This document shows, piece after piece, positions 1 through 8,270 of a DNA stretch of 64,000 nucleotides. The stretch is taken from contig NZ_FNCZ01000001.1 of the NCBI RefSeq assembly GCF_900099995.1, forward strand, positions 496,001 to 560,000, given 5' to 3'. Source of the stretch: Winogradskyella thalassocola (GTDB lineage: Bacteria; Bacteroidota; Bacteroidia; Flavobacteriales; Flavobacteriaceae). Position 1 is the first letter of the stretch. Each line of letters opens with the position of its first letter. The translations under genes were made by a program, and so were the position numbers. The notes below the pieces were generated by a model. That model had not been told where the DNA came from and did no database searches. It worked only from the letters and a program-made list of their open reading frames with translations.

Positions 1-657
1 TTGGTAGGTGAATCTGGTTGTGGTAAATCGACTTTAGGTAATGCGATTTTACAGCTGGATAAAGCCACAGCCGGACGCATTTTATATAATGGAAAGGATA
101 TCACTAATTTAAGCCGTTCGGACATGAGAACGTTACGAAAAGATATTCAGATTATATTTCAGGACCCCTTTGCTTCTTTAAATCCGCGGTTAACCGTTGG
201 CAATGCTATTATGGAACCAATGATTGTACATAATATCGAAACGTCTAACAAAGCACGAAAAGAAAAAGTAATAGATATTTTAGAAAAAGTAGGTTTAGAT
301 GCTTCAGCTTTTGATCGTTATCCTCATGAATTTTCTGGAGGTCAACGTCAACGTGTGGGTATCGCAAGGACAATTGCTTTAGAACCCCAACTTATAGTTT
401 GTGACGAATCGGTTTCGGCTTTAGACATTTCTGTACAAGCACAAGTTTTAAATTTATTGAATGATTTAAAGTCCCAATTTGGGTTTACCTATATATTTAT
501 TTCACACGATTTGGCCGTTGTAAAATATATGGCTGATCAATTACTAGTAATGAATCAAGGAAAAATTGAAGAAATTGGAGATGCAGATCATATTTATGCG
601 TCTCCAAAGCAAGCATACACAAAAAAGCTAATTCATGCTATTCCGAAAGGATTATAG
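1..657 (+). CDS. Peptide/nickel-type ABC transporter ATP-binding protein, C-terminal part (5' end outside window)
   Basis: ATPase subunit of an Opp/Dpp-type transporter, working on the cytoplasmic face of the inner membrane. The visible 218 residues form almost one complete nucleotide-binding domain: Walker A GESGCGKST at residues 3-11, Q-loop QDPFASL near 54, signature FSGGQ near 111, Walker B LIVCDESVSALD near 131 and switch histidine in ISHDL near 168. The reading frame is open at base 1 and the first codon, TTG, is most likely an internal Leu before the P-loop, so the gene starts upstream. In Bacteroidota such proteins are often two fused ATPase domains (OppD-OppF); this would then be the second domain. 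The substrate cannot be told from this piece. Confidence 0.88.
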   Translation: MVGESGCGKSTLGNAILQLDKATAGRILYNGKDITNLSRSDMRTLRKDIQIIFQDPFASLNPRLTVGNAIMEPMIVHNIETSNKARKEKVIDILEKVGLDASAFDRYPHEFSGGQRQRVGIARTIALEPQLIVCDESVSALDISVQAQVLNLLNDLKSQFGFTYIFISHDLAVVKYMADQLLVMNQGKIEEIGDADHIYASPKQAYTKKLIHAIPKGL

Positions 658-777
658 CATGAATACTCTTTTTGCTAATTTTAAAACATTTGAGACTAAC
701 TCCAAAGTGTTTTCTAATGCTGAAAATCCGTGATCTTCATTTAAAGTAGGTTCTGGTAGATTTGATTTAGTTTTCAT
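652..777 (-). CDS. Possible 41-residue hypothetical protein
   Basis: Short ORF from ATG at 777 to TAA at 652, overlapping the last 6 bases of the ABC ATPase gene on the other strand. The peptide starts MKTKSNLPEPTLNEDHGF and ends in a Leu/Val/Lys-rich stretch that could form an amphipathic helix. A minus-strand TACCTTTTTG, close to the Bacteroidota -7 element, lies at 805-814, about 27 bases before the ATG. That spacing matches other genes in this window and is the main support. I do not recognise the protein family. It could be chance, since there is no second line of evidence such as a clear terminator. The remainder of the gap up to 968 is AT-rich and shows nothing else. Confidence 0.35.
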   Translation of the reverse strand: MKTKSNLPEPTLNEDHGFSALENTLELVSNVLKLAKRVFML

Positions 778-968
778 AAGCAGTAATTCTTGGTAGATTT
801 GGGGCAAAAAGGTAAATTTCGTTTTATGTTAAATCAGGTTAATAAAATAGTTTTGTTTGGGGACTGCAATATGAAATATATTTTTAATTAATCAGGTTAA
901 ATACATTATAAATCGATGAAATACGCTAATTTTTAACGTTTAACATATAATATTAGGAATTTACGCAC

Positions 969-993
969 AAAAAAGCCACTAAAAATTAGTGGC
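969..993 (-). terminator. Intrinsic terminator of scoAB
   Basis: Perfect inverted repeat GCCACTA (975-981) / TAGTGGC (987-993) with a 5-base AT loop. Read leftward it is followed by a T-run at 969-974. It lies 25 bases beyond the scoB stop codon, so it ends the scoA-scoB transcript. Confidence 0.85.
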
Positions 994-1017
994 TTCAATT
1001 TTTTATAATAGAATTAT

Positions 1018-1671
1018 CTACAATTTCATTTCAGGGATATCTCCTTCAATAATTAGCTCTCCTTCTGTTGCATTTTTGATATCATCAACAGAGACTCCAG
1101 GTGCACGCTCTAAAAGTTTAAACCCTTTTGGAGTAACCTCTATAACTGCAATGTTCGTTACTATTTTCTTCACACAACCAACTCCCGTTAATGGTAAGGA
1201 GCACTTTTTCAGCAACTTAGACTCACCCACTCTGTTGGTATGCATCATAGCCACAATTATATTCTCTGCACTGGCCACTAAATCCATAGCACCTCCCATA
1301 CCTTTAACCATTTTACCTGGAATTTTCCAATTGGCTATATCACCATTTTCTGACACTTCCATGGCTCCAAGTATCGTTAAATCAACATGTTGACCTCTAA
1401 TCATAGCAAAACTCATTGCTGAATCAAAAAATGAAGCCCCTGGTAAGGTTGTTATAGTTTGTTTTCCTGCATTAATGATATCTGCGTCTTCTTCTCCTTC
1501 AAAAGGAAATGGTCCCATTCCTAAAACACCATTTTCACTCTGAAACTCTACTTCGATATCATCTCTTACATAATTAGCAACTAAAGTAGGTATACCAATA
1601 CCTAAGTTTACATAATATCCATCTTGTACTTCCTTTGCAATTCGTTTTGCTATTCCGTTTTTATCTAACAT
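1018..1671 (-). CDS. scoB: 3-oxoacid CoA-transferase subunit B
   Basis: Beta subunit of succinyl-CoA:3-oxoacid (acetoacetate) CoA-transferase, which moves CoA from succinyl-CoA to a 3-oxo acid so that it can be cleaved to acetyl-CoA. At 217 residues it has the usual length. The N-terminal GIGIPTLV (about 24-31) and the SENG motif (45-48) are typical; E46 is expected to form the glutamyl-CoA intermediate. It starts 2 bases after the scoA stop, so the two subunits are translationally linked and presumably made in equal amounts. A clear terminator follows. Confidence 0.93.
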   Translation of the reverse strand: MLDKNGIAKRIAKEVQDGYYVNLGIGIPTLVANYVRDDIEVEFQSENGVLGMGPFPFEGEEDADIINAGKQTITTLPGASFFDSAMSFAMIRGQHVDLTILGAMEVSENGDIANWKIPGKMVKGMGGAMDLVASAENIIVAMMHTNRVGESKLLKKCSLPLTGVGCVKKIVTNIAVIEVTPKGFKLLERAPGVSVDDIKNATEGELIIEGDIPEMKL

Positions 1672-1673
1672 AA

Positions 1674-2375
1674 CTATGCTTTTTGTCTTACCGTTAGTTG
1701 CTCAATTCTCTTTTCGTACATCTCACCTTGAAATATGCGTTGTACAAATATGCCTGGTACATGAATTTGATTAGGATCTAACTCTCCCACTGGTACTAAC
1801 TCTTCAACCTCAGCAACTGTTATTTTTGCTGCTCCACACATTACAGGATTAAAATTTCTGGCTGTTCCTTTAAAAATTAAGTTACCGGCAGCATCACCTT
1901 TCCATGCTTTTACAAAAGCAAAATCAGCTTTAAATGCATGTTCTAGCACATACATTTTTCCATCAAATTCTCTGGTTTCTTTACCTTCTGCGACTTCTGT
2001 TCCATAGCCAGCAGGTGTGTATATTGCAGGAAATCCCGCTTGTGCAGCTCTACAACGTTCCGCTAAGGTACCTTGAGGAATTAATTCAACGTCTAACTCA
2101 CCTGAAAGCATTTGTCGTTCAAACTCATCGTTCTCTCCAACATAAGATGAGACCATCTTTTTAATTTGCTTTTGATGTAGTAATAAGCCTAAACCAAAAT
2201 CATCGACTCCAGCATTATTAGAAATACAGGTTAGTCCTTTTATATTACGTTTTACGAGGTCGGCAATGGCATTTTCTGGTATTCCAGATAAGCCAAAACC
2301 ACCGAACATAAAGGTCATATTATCACTGACTCCTTTTAAGGCTTCAGAAATATTGGCCACTTTTTTATTAATCAT
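1674..2375 (-). CDS. scoA: 3-oxoacid CoA-transferase subunit A
   Basis: Alpha subunit (233 residues) paired with the scoB product immediately downstream. The glycine-rich stretch [16 protein letters not shown] near residue 22 is the conserved CoA-binding signature of family I CoA-transferase alpha subunits, and [16 protein letters not shown] near 177 is also typical. It is the first gene of a two-gene operon with a TAnnTTTG promoter 30 bases upstream and a terminator after scoB. The substrate (acetoacetate or another 3-oxo acid) is assigned by family only. Confidence 0.93.
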   Translation of the reverse strand: MINKKVANISEALKGVSDNMTFMFGGFGLSGIPENAIADLVKRNIKGLTCISNNAGVDDFGLGLLLHQKQIKKMVSSYVGENDEFERQMLSGELDVELIPQGTLAERCRAAQAGFPAIYTPAGYGTEVAEGKETREFDGKMYVLEHAFKADFAFVKAWKGDAAGNLIFKGTARNFNPVMCGAAKITVAEVEELVPVGELDPNQIHVPGIFVQRIFQGEMYEKRIEQLTVRQKA

Positions 2376-2404
2376 ATTTTGAAAAATTTTGCTTCTGAAA
2401 AATA

Positions 2405-2412
2405 CAAAACTA
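2405..2412 (-). promoter_or_regulatory. Bacteroidota -7 element before scoA
   Basis: TAGTTTTG on the minus strand matches TAnnTTTG and lies 30 bases before the scoA ATG. No good -33 TTG is visible at the usual distance. Confidence 0.5.
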
Positions 2413-2467
2413 TGTCCAAAACTTATAATTAATAATCATAAAATAAGGGTGTGACTTTTAGATAGTC

Positions 2468-4825
2468 TTAGAAATCGAATTCGATATTTTCGACACCATC
2501 TGACTCATCAACGAGATCTCCTTCATCTTTAGCTGTACAGTCTATATCTATTTTTAAATTTAAAGGTTTCTCAAATGCTCCATTAGAGACATTTAAAGTT
2601 TCATCGGCATAGCATGCATTCATATACAAGCCCCAAATTGGTAATGCCATAGACGCACCTTGACCATAAGTAATTGTTCTAAAATGAACTGCTCTATCCT
2701 CTGCACCAACCCAAACACCAGTCACTAGGTTTGGCACCATACCCATAAACCAACCATCACTTTGGTTTTGCGTAGTACCTGTTTTACCAGCAATAGGATT
2801 TTGCAAATCATAAGGATAGCCTGTCATTACTTCTTGATACATTTTATTGTACTTATCAACCCCTTTAGATCTTAAACGTCCTCCAGAGCCCGCTTTCGTA
2901 ACACCTTCCATTAAATTTACAGTAACATAAGCTACTTCTTCACTTAAAACATCTTTACTCTCAGGAGCAAATTGGTATAGAATTGTACCATTCTTATCTT
3001 CAATACGCGTCACCATTACAGGCTTGTTGTAAACTCCTTTATTTGCAAACGTAGAATACGCTGCAACCATCTCATAAACGCTGATATCTGCTGTTCCTAA
3101 AGCAATGGCTGGCACTGGTAAAATATCTGACGTAACACCTAGTTTTTTTGCCATTTCAACTACAGGTTGAGGTCCAACTTCATTCATTAAACGTGCTGTA
3201 ATTGTGTTTGTTGAACTTGCTAAAGCATCTTTTAGCGTTTGCTCACCTGAATAATTACCATCAGAATTTTTAGTGGTCCAAGGCTCTGGATTTCCGAACT
3301 TATTCGCCTCAATAGTAATTGGGGTTCTTGGAAATATATCGCAAGGAGACAACTGTAATTGATCGATTGCTGTGGCGTAGACAAAAGGCTTAAATGTAGA
3401 ACCTACTTGACGCTTTCCTTGCTTTACCATATCATATTGAAAGTGTCGGTAATTCATACCGCCAACCCAAGCTTTTACATGACCTGTATTCGGATCCATA
3501 GACATCATTCCTGTGCGTAAAAATGATTTATAATAACGCATGGAATCTATTGGCTTCATAACCGTATCTACTTCACTCGGTTTACCATTTATCCATTTAA
3601 AAACCGTCATTTCAGTTGGTTTTTGAAAAGATGCTTCAATCTCCTTATCTGATTTCCCTTGATTTTTAAGAATTCTCCAACGCTCGCCACGTCTCATACC
3701 GTCATTCATCAACTTATTAATCTCCGAAGTATTAAGTTCTCGGAATGGCGCTGTTTTATTGCGCTCTGGAGTATTCTGGTTGTCAAATTCCGCCTGCAAC
3801 CTTGGCATGTGCTTCCCTACAGCATCTTCAGCATACTGCTGCATGCGAGAATCTATAGTGGTAAAAATCTTAAGTCCATCAGTATATAAATCGTATTTAC
3901 TACCATCTGGCTTTCTATTCTTATCATCCTTTGCCCAATCTTTCATAAAACCCCTTAGGTATTCTCTAAAATATGTCGCAATCCCTTCTCTATGAGATTC
4001 AGGTGAATAATTTAAATCTAATTCTGTTTTTTGAAGCGAATCTTTTTCAGTTTCTGTGATGTAATCGTATTTAGCCATTTGAGCTAATACCACATTTCGC
4101 CTATTTCTAACACCTACAGGGTTTTTGTGTGGTCTAGGATTGTATAAAGAAGAATTCTTAAACATACCAACCAACATTGCCGATTCTTTTACATCTAAGT
4201 CTCTTGGCTCTTTTCCGAAATAAATTCGAGATGCAGAACGTATACCATCACCATTATTACCAAAGTCATAGATATTAAAATACATGGCAATAATTTCTTC
4301 CTTTGTGTATTGGCGCTCTAAACGAATGGCTATGACCCATTCTTGTATTTTCTGAATTATAGCATTTGTTGTATTGTCTTTATCCCTAACTCCAATAAAT
4401 AATTGTCTAGCCAACTGTTGTGATATGGTACTTGCTCCACCTTTACTTCCTAAAAAAACAAAAGCTCTAAGCGTACCGCGTCCATCGATCCCAGAATGCT
4501 CATAATGACGGACGTCTTCTGTAGCGATTAAGGCATCTACTAAATTTTTTGGTAAATCTTCATAACCAATTGGAGTTCTGTTATCATCAAAATAAAACTT
4601 GCCTAATGTTTCACCATCGGAAGATATTATTTCTGAAGCCAGATTGGTTTCAGGATTTTCTAATCTTGTATAATCTGGCATTTCACCTAATACTCCCCAA
4701 GATGCTAATAAAAATATTAACACTACGGCTGAGATGCCACCTAAAAATACTATCCAAAACCAACGTACATATTTTGAAAAATCTAAAGTTTCTGATTTAG
4801 ATTTCGTTGTTTTCTTTTTTGCCAT
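2468..4825 (-). CDS. Penicillin-binding protein 1A (bifunctional transglycosylase/transpeptidase)
   Basis: Class A PBP that polymerises glycan strands and cross-links peptidoglycan in the periplasm. The order is a Lys-rich cytoplasmic tail, one membrane anchor (about 22-43), a GT51 transglycosylase domain with EDVRHYEHSGID near 103-114 and GGASTISQQLARQLF near 129-143, then a transpeptidase domain with STFK (Ser about 476), STN (about 538) and KTGT (about 681). At 785 residues it is a normal length. I chose ATG 4825 (MAKKKTTKSK) over an in-frame GTG at 4831 that overlaps the gldH stop codon. It is the last gene of ricT-gldH-PBP1A, with 5 bases between it and gldH. Confidence 0.95.
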   Translation of the reverse strand: MAKKKTTKSKSETLDFSKYVRWFWIVFLGGISAVVLIFLLASWGVLGEMPDYTRLENPETNLASEIISSDGETLGKFYFDDNRTPIGYEDLPKNLVDALIATEDVRHYEHSGIDGRGTLRAFVFLGSKGGASTISQQLARQLFIGVRDKDNTTNAIIQKIQEWVIAIRLERQYTKEEIIAMYFNIYDFGNNGDGIRSASRIYFGKEPRDLDVKESAMLVGMFKNSSLYNPRPHKNPVGVRNRRNVVLAQMAKYDYITETEKDSLQKTELDLNYSPESHREGIATYFREYLRGFMKDWAKDDKNRKPDGSKYDLYTDGLKIFTTIDSRMQQYAEDAVGKHMPRLQAEFDNQNTPERNKTAPFRELNTSEINKLMNDGMRRGERWRILKNQGKSDKEIEASFQKPTEMTVFKWINGKPSEVDTVMKPIDSMRYYKSFLRTGMMSMDPNTGHVKAWVGGMNYRHFQYDMVKQGKRQVGSTFKPFVYATAIDQLQLSPCDIFPRTPITIEANKFGNPEPWTTKNSDGNYSGEQTLKDALASSTNTITARLMNEVGPQPVVEMAKKLGVTSDILPVPAIALGTADISVYEMVAAYSTFANKGVYNKPVMVTRIEDKNGTILYQFAPESKDVLSEEVAYVTVNLMEGVTKAGSGGRLRSKGVDKYNKMYQEVMTGYPYDLQNPIAGKTGTTQNQSDGWFMGMVPNLVTGVWVGAEDRAVHFRTITYGQGASMALPIWGLYMNACYADETLNVSNGAFEKPLNLKIDIDCTAKDEGDLVDESDGVENIEFDF

Positions 4826-4830
4826 ATTCA

Positions 4831-5334
4831 CTACTTTTGAGCTTGTTCTACTCTAAAACCAATATCTGTTATACCTTGTAAGTTTTCTACACCATTAACA
4901 ACACCATTGCTTCGCATGGCATGTTGAATATTAACAGTGTAATCACCTTCTTCGTTAAATACAAATGGTTCTTTATAACCTTTAAACCACAATTTATTTT
5001 CTTTTAAATCTGAAAATCCAGTACCTAAAAGTTCACCATTTGGTGCTGCCATTTTATATTCTAAAGTATCTTTAACAACCTTTCCGTTAGGGTAGTTCAT
5101 CTCTACAATAAGAAATAAATTGCTAAACTTATAAGCGTCAGTATTTCTTAAATTAACATATAAATTGTAACTATTTGAGGTATCTGGTGCTTTAAAATTA
5201 AAAGTCGCTATCGAATCTTTATGCCATTGGTTCGGCACTGATTTATAAGTATCAAAAACGGCATTAGAATCACAATTGGTAAATAAAAAACAACTGATGA
5301 CTACAAGAAATAACCTGTTAATTTTTCTTAGCAT
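4831..5334 (-). CDS. gldH: Gliding motility lipoprotein GldH
   Basis: Outer-envelope lipoprotein required for gliding motility in flavobacteria; gliding adhesins are delivered by the type IX secretion system. From ATG 5334 the protein is 167 residues with a short basic n-region (MLRKINR), a hydrophobic stretch and lipobox Cys21 (LFTNC). The position between ricT and a PBP1A gene is the usual flavobacterial arrangement and supports the name. A longer start at 5358 would add MQSQSQSQ, which only reflects the KPKPKP repeat of the overlapping ricT end; the internal ATG gives a normal signal peptide. It overlaps ricT by 17 bases. Confidence 0.85.
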   Translation of the reverse strand: MLRKINRLFLVVISCFLFTNCDSNAVFDTYKSVPNQWHKDSIATFNFKAPDTSNSYNLYVNLRNTDAYKFSNLFLIVEMNYPNGKVVKDTLEYKMAAPNGELLGTGFSDLKENKLWFKGYKEPFVFNEEGDYTVNIQHAMRSNGVVNGVENLQGITDIGFRVEQAQK

Positions 5335-6541
5335 TTGGCTTTGGCTTTGGCTTTGCATTAGAATTTTGATTCCGGTTTCTATTTCGAGGTTTGTTTTTGT
5401 TGTTATTTTGATTGTTCTTATTGTTTTTACGTTTCTTATTCGATTTTAGATTATCGAAACGTGTTAAACTATCTTGACCTACAACGTTTTCAAACTCGTT
5501 TTTAGTGTCCTCAATATGCTCAACAGCATATTCTTCTAAACTTGCTACTTTTTCTTTATTCTTGTTCTTCTTAATAATTTCATTAGCTTGTTCTGTAGTG
5601 ATAATGTGCCAATTCATCCATTCACCTTCATAAGCGTACCACATTAAGCCTTTGAAAATATCTGTTTTTTGACAAACCGCATTTCCCTTTTCAGTATACA
5701 ATTTAGTATCCGTCTTAGGAAACGCTTTTAGCGCATCTAAATAAGAATCTAACTCATAATTAAGACAACATTTTAGCTTACCACATTGTCCTGCAAGCTT
5801 TAATGGGTTTAAAGATAGTTGCTGATATCGTGCCGCTGAAGTGCTCACAGATCTAAAATCCGTTAACCATGTAGAACAACACAATTCTCTACCACAAGAA
5901 CCAATTCCACCAAGTCTTGCCGCTTCCTGTCTAAAGCCAACTTGCTTCATCTCAATACGTGTTCTAAACTCGCGTGCGAAGACTTTAATTAACTCTCTAA
6001 AATCTACACGTTCTTCTGCAGTGTAGTAAAATGTAGCTTTACTCCCGTCACCTTGAAATTCAATATCCGAAATTTTCATTTTCAGCTTTAAATCTATAGC
6101 AAATTGACGTGCTTTTACCTTCATTGGCTCTTCTCTATCTCTAGCTTCTGACCAAATATCAATATCCTTCTGAGACGCTTTTCTATATATTTTTAAAACA
6201 TTTTCAGCATCGTCAAGTCTTACTTTCTTACGCTTCATTTGTATACTTACCAATTCACCAGTAAGAGTAACCATACCAATATCGTGACCAGACTTTGCCT
6301 GTGTTGCCACAATATCACCAATGCTTAGTGTGAGGTTTTCTGTGTTCTTATAATAATGTTTTCTGCCATTTTTAAAACGCACTTCGACACCAATAAAGGG
6401 TTCTTGTCCGTTAGGAAGCGACATATTAGCTAACCAATCAAAAACAGTCAATTTGTTGCAGCTATCTGTACCACAAGTTCCGTTGTTTTTGCATCCTTTT
6501 GGTTGGCCATCTTCACCAGTTGAGCAACTGTTACAAGCCAT
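5318..6541 (-). CDS. ricT: PSP1-domain protein RicT (YaaT) with Cys-rich N-terminus and basic tail
   Basis: Homologue of RicT/YaaT. In Firmicutes it joins a Ric complex that carries Fe-S clusters and affects RNA processing; its role in Bacteroidota is not established by this sequence. The protein starts with a Cys-rich segment (CNSC, CKNNGTCGTDSC in the first 28 residues). The conserved PSP1 core with paired cysteines GSCGRELCCSTW and GKLKCCLNYE lies at about 215-265. The last 45 residues are Lys/Asn/Arg/Pro-rich and probably disordered or RNA-binding. At 407 residues it is longer than Bacillus YaaT because of both ends. It is the first gene of the operon with gldH and PBP1A. Confidence 0.85.
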   Translation of the reverse strand: MACNSCSTGEDGQPKGCKNNGTCGTDSCNKLTVFDWLANMSLPNGQEPFIGVEVRFKNGRKHYYKNTENLTLSIGDIVATQAKSGHDIGMVTLTGELVSIQMKRKKVRLDDAENVLKIYRKASQKDIDIWSEARDREEPMKVKARQFAIDLKLKMKISDIEFQGDGSKATFYYTAEERVDFRELIKVFAREFRTRIEMKQVGFRQEAARLGGIGSCGRELCCSTWLTDFRSVSTSAARYQQLSLNPLKLAGQCGKLKCCLNYELDSYLDALKAFPKTDTKLYTEKGNAVCQKTDIFKGLMWYAYEGEWMNWHIITTEQANEIIKKNKNKEKVASLEEYAVEHIEDTKNEFENVVGQDSLTRFDNLKSNKKRKNNKNNQNNNKNKPRNRNRNQNSNAKPKPKPNAKKN

Positions 6542-6750
6542 AAAAATTTTATATATTAAATCTAAAAACTATTGGATTTTAGATATAGGATTCGTAAATA
6601 ATTAATGAGTAAAGATAATATTATTTCTTTAGTTATCTAAAGTCTGCTTTGTTATTGCTATACGCCGTAATTATATTACTCTATAAAAATTTAATGCTCA
6701 CATTTTTGAAACGTTTCGATTACATAATATTAACCAATACTCTAATTATT

Positions 6751-8184
6751 ATGACATCTAAAAAAATTACATCGCTCGTTTTCTTTTTTCTGTTTTTTAG
6801 TTTTAGTTATACTCAAAATTCGCTAACACCAAGTGGTGGAGGTGAATTTATTTTTAATGCGAACAAAACACCATGTTTAACAGATGTTCAACGAGAAGTG
6901 CTTCTAAGTGACATTAAAAACGGAATTCAACAATTAAAACTTGAGAAAAAACTGGTTTTTAGCAAATACCACAAATCTGGCGGTCACCCCCTGTTTATTT
7001 GGCCTGTAAAAAAGAAAGATGGTCTTGAATATAATGACGTGTGGGGTATTTCTAATTATGTCGATCAAAACCTATCATATCCAAATCAAGTTTTAGATTA
7101 TAATTGTGGATCTAAAACTTACGATACAGCATCAGGTTATAATCATTGGGGAATTGATATTTTCAATTGGCCATTTCAATGGAAAATGATGGATAACGAT
7201 GATGTCGAAATTATTGCTGGTGCTCCTGGTCAAATTATTCTTAAAATAAGCGCTATGGAAGATAGAACTTGTTCAGCAGCAAGTGACATAAACAATTGGA
7301 ATGTCGTAGTTATACAGCATACCGATGGAAGTGCAGCTGTATATGGTCACATGAAACAGAACTCATTAACTACAAAAAACGTCGGAGATATGGTAACCGA
7401 AGGTGAATTTTTAGGAATCGTAGGCAGTTCTGGCAACTCTAGTGGCCCTCATTTACATTTTGAAGTATATTCTGAAATTGAATGGGATGGAGTAGGACAA
7501 GACATCTTGGTTGACCCTTATGCTGGAGATTGTAATACTATGAATACAGACTCTTGGTGGCAAGACCAAAAACCTTATACTAATCCAAACATCAATGCTG
7601 TACTTACTCATAGTACTATTCCTGTCTTCCCAGATTGCCCAACGCAAGAAATAACCAATGAAAGTACTGATTTTGATGCTTCTGATGACATCCATTTTGG
7701 ACTATACATGAGAGATCAAGTGAATGGCACAAGCATTAATCTAAAAGTTATAAGACCAGATAATACAGAAGTTTACAATTGGAATTTTCCTTTTACAGCA
7801 AATTACAACGCATCTTGGTTTTATTGGAATTTTTCAAATATTTATGACATGGATGGTGAATGGAAATGGGAAGCAACCTATCTAGATCAAACAGTTACAA
7901 ATATGTTCAATGTTACGGGTTCTTTAAACGTTGATGAAGAAGATTTTAAATCCACTTCAATCTATCCAAATCCGTTTAATGCTATTGTAAACATCTATTC
8001 AAAAACTAAAATAAAATCGGCTCGTATTGTTGATGTTTTAGGAAAATCAATTTTAGAATTTAATAAAAATTCTGAAGAAGGCATTAAAGAATTAAACTTA
8101 GAAAAACTTTCTAAAGGGATGTACTTCTTAACACTAGAGGGAGATGGTAACCAAAAAAAAACAATTAAGCTTATTAAGACATAA
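6751..8184 (+). CDS. Secreted M23 family metallopeptidase with type IX sorting domain
   Basis: Predicted secreted zinc endopeptidase of the LytM/M23 group, which cleave peptidoglycan or other Gly-rich peptides. From ATG 6751 (477 residues) a clean signal peptide is seen (MTSKKITSLVFFFLFFSFSYTQ). All metal and catalytic positions are present: H132 and D136 in NHWGID, H200 in VYGHMK, and H234/H236 in GPHLHFE. After about residue 290 comes a beta-rich region, then a C-terminal type A sorting domain (about 395-477) with SIYPNPF and a KGMYFLTLE core, ending KKTIKLIKT. The frame is open 34 codons further upstream, but those starts would put the signal peptide internally. The gene stands alone, facing trhO. 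Confidence 0.88.
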   Translation: MTSKKITSLVFFFLFFSFSYTQNSLTPSGGGEFIFNANKTPCLTDVQREVLLSDIKNGIQQLKLEKKLVFSKYHKSGGHPLFIWPVKKKDGLEYNDVWGISNYVDQNLSYPNQVLDYNCGSKTYDTASGYNHWGIDIFNWPFQWKMMDNDDVEIIAGAPGQIILKISAMEDRTCSAASDINNWNVVVIQHTDGSAAVYGHMKQNSLTTKNVGDMVTEGEFLGIVGSSGNSSGPHLHFEVYSEIEWDGVGQDILVDPYAGDCNTMNTDSWWQDQKPYTNPNINAVLTHSTIPVFPDCPTQEITNESTDFDASDDIHFGLYMRDQVNGTSINLKVIRPDNTEVYNWNFPFTANYNASWFYWNFSNIYDMDGEWKWEATYLDQTVTNMFNVTGSLNVDEEDFKSTSIYPNPFNAIVNIYSKTKIKSARIVDVLGKSILEFNKNSEEGIKELNLEKLSKGMYFLTLEGDGNQKKTIKLIKT

Positions 8185-8193
8185 AGAGCAGTT

Positions 8194-8264
8194 GTCAGTC
8201 TGAGCGCAGTCGAAAACCTTTTGATCTTCGTTCTTAAGACCTTTTCGACTCCGCTCAATATGAC
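8194..8264. repeat. Palindromic intergenic repeat, family B, between convergent genes
   Basis: Two arms pair over most of their length: GTCA-TGAGCG-AGTCGAAAA on the left (8194-8215) and TTTTCGACT-CGCTCA-TGAC on the right (8242-8264). It fills the gap between the convergent M23 and trhO genes and could form a long hairpin on either transcript, so it may act as a two-way terminator. Shorter relatives occur near 38223, 39926, 50886 and possibly 52623. Confidence 0.7.
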
Positions 8265-8270
8265 ATTTAT

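Noticed and set aside
31..657. Treating base 1 (TTG) as the start of the ABC gene
   Set aside because: The Walker A motif begins at residue 3; a complete domain needs about 35-45 residues before it, so the gene is cut by the window.
989..1393. 134-codon plus-strand ORF opposite scoB
   Set aside because: It is the antisense shadow of scoB, which has clear catalytic motifs; the translated sequence has no recognisable domain.
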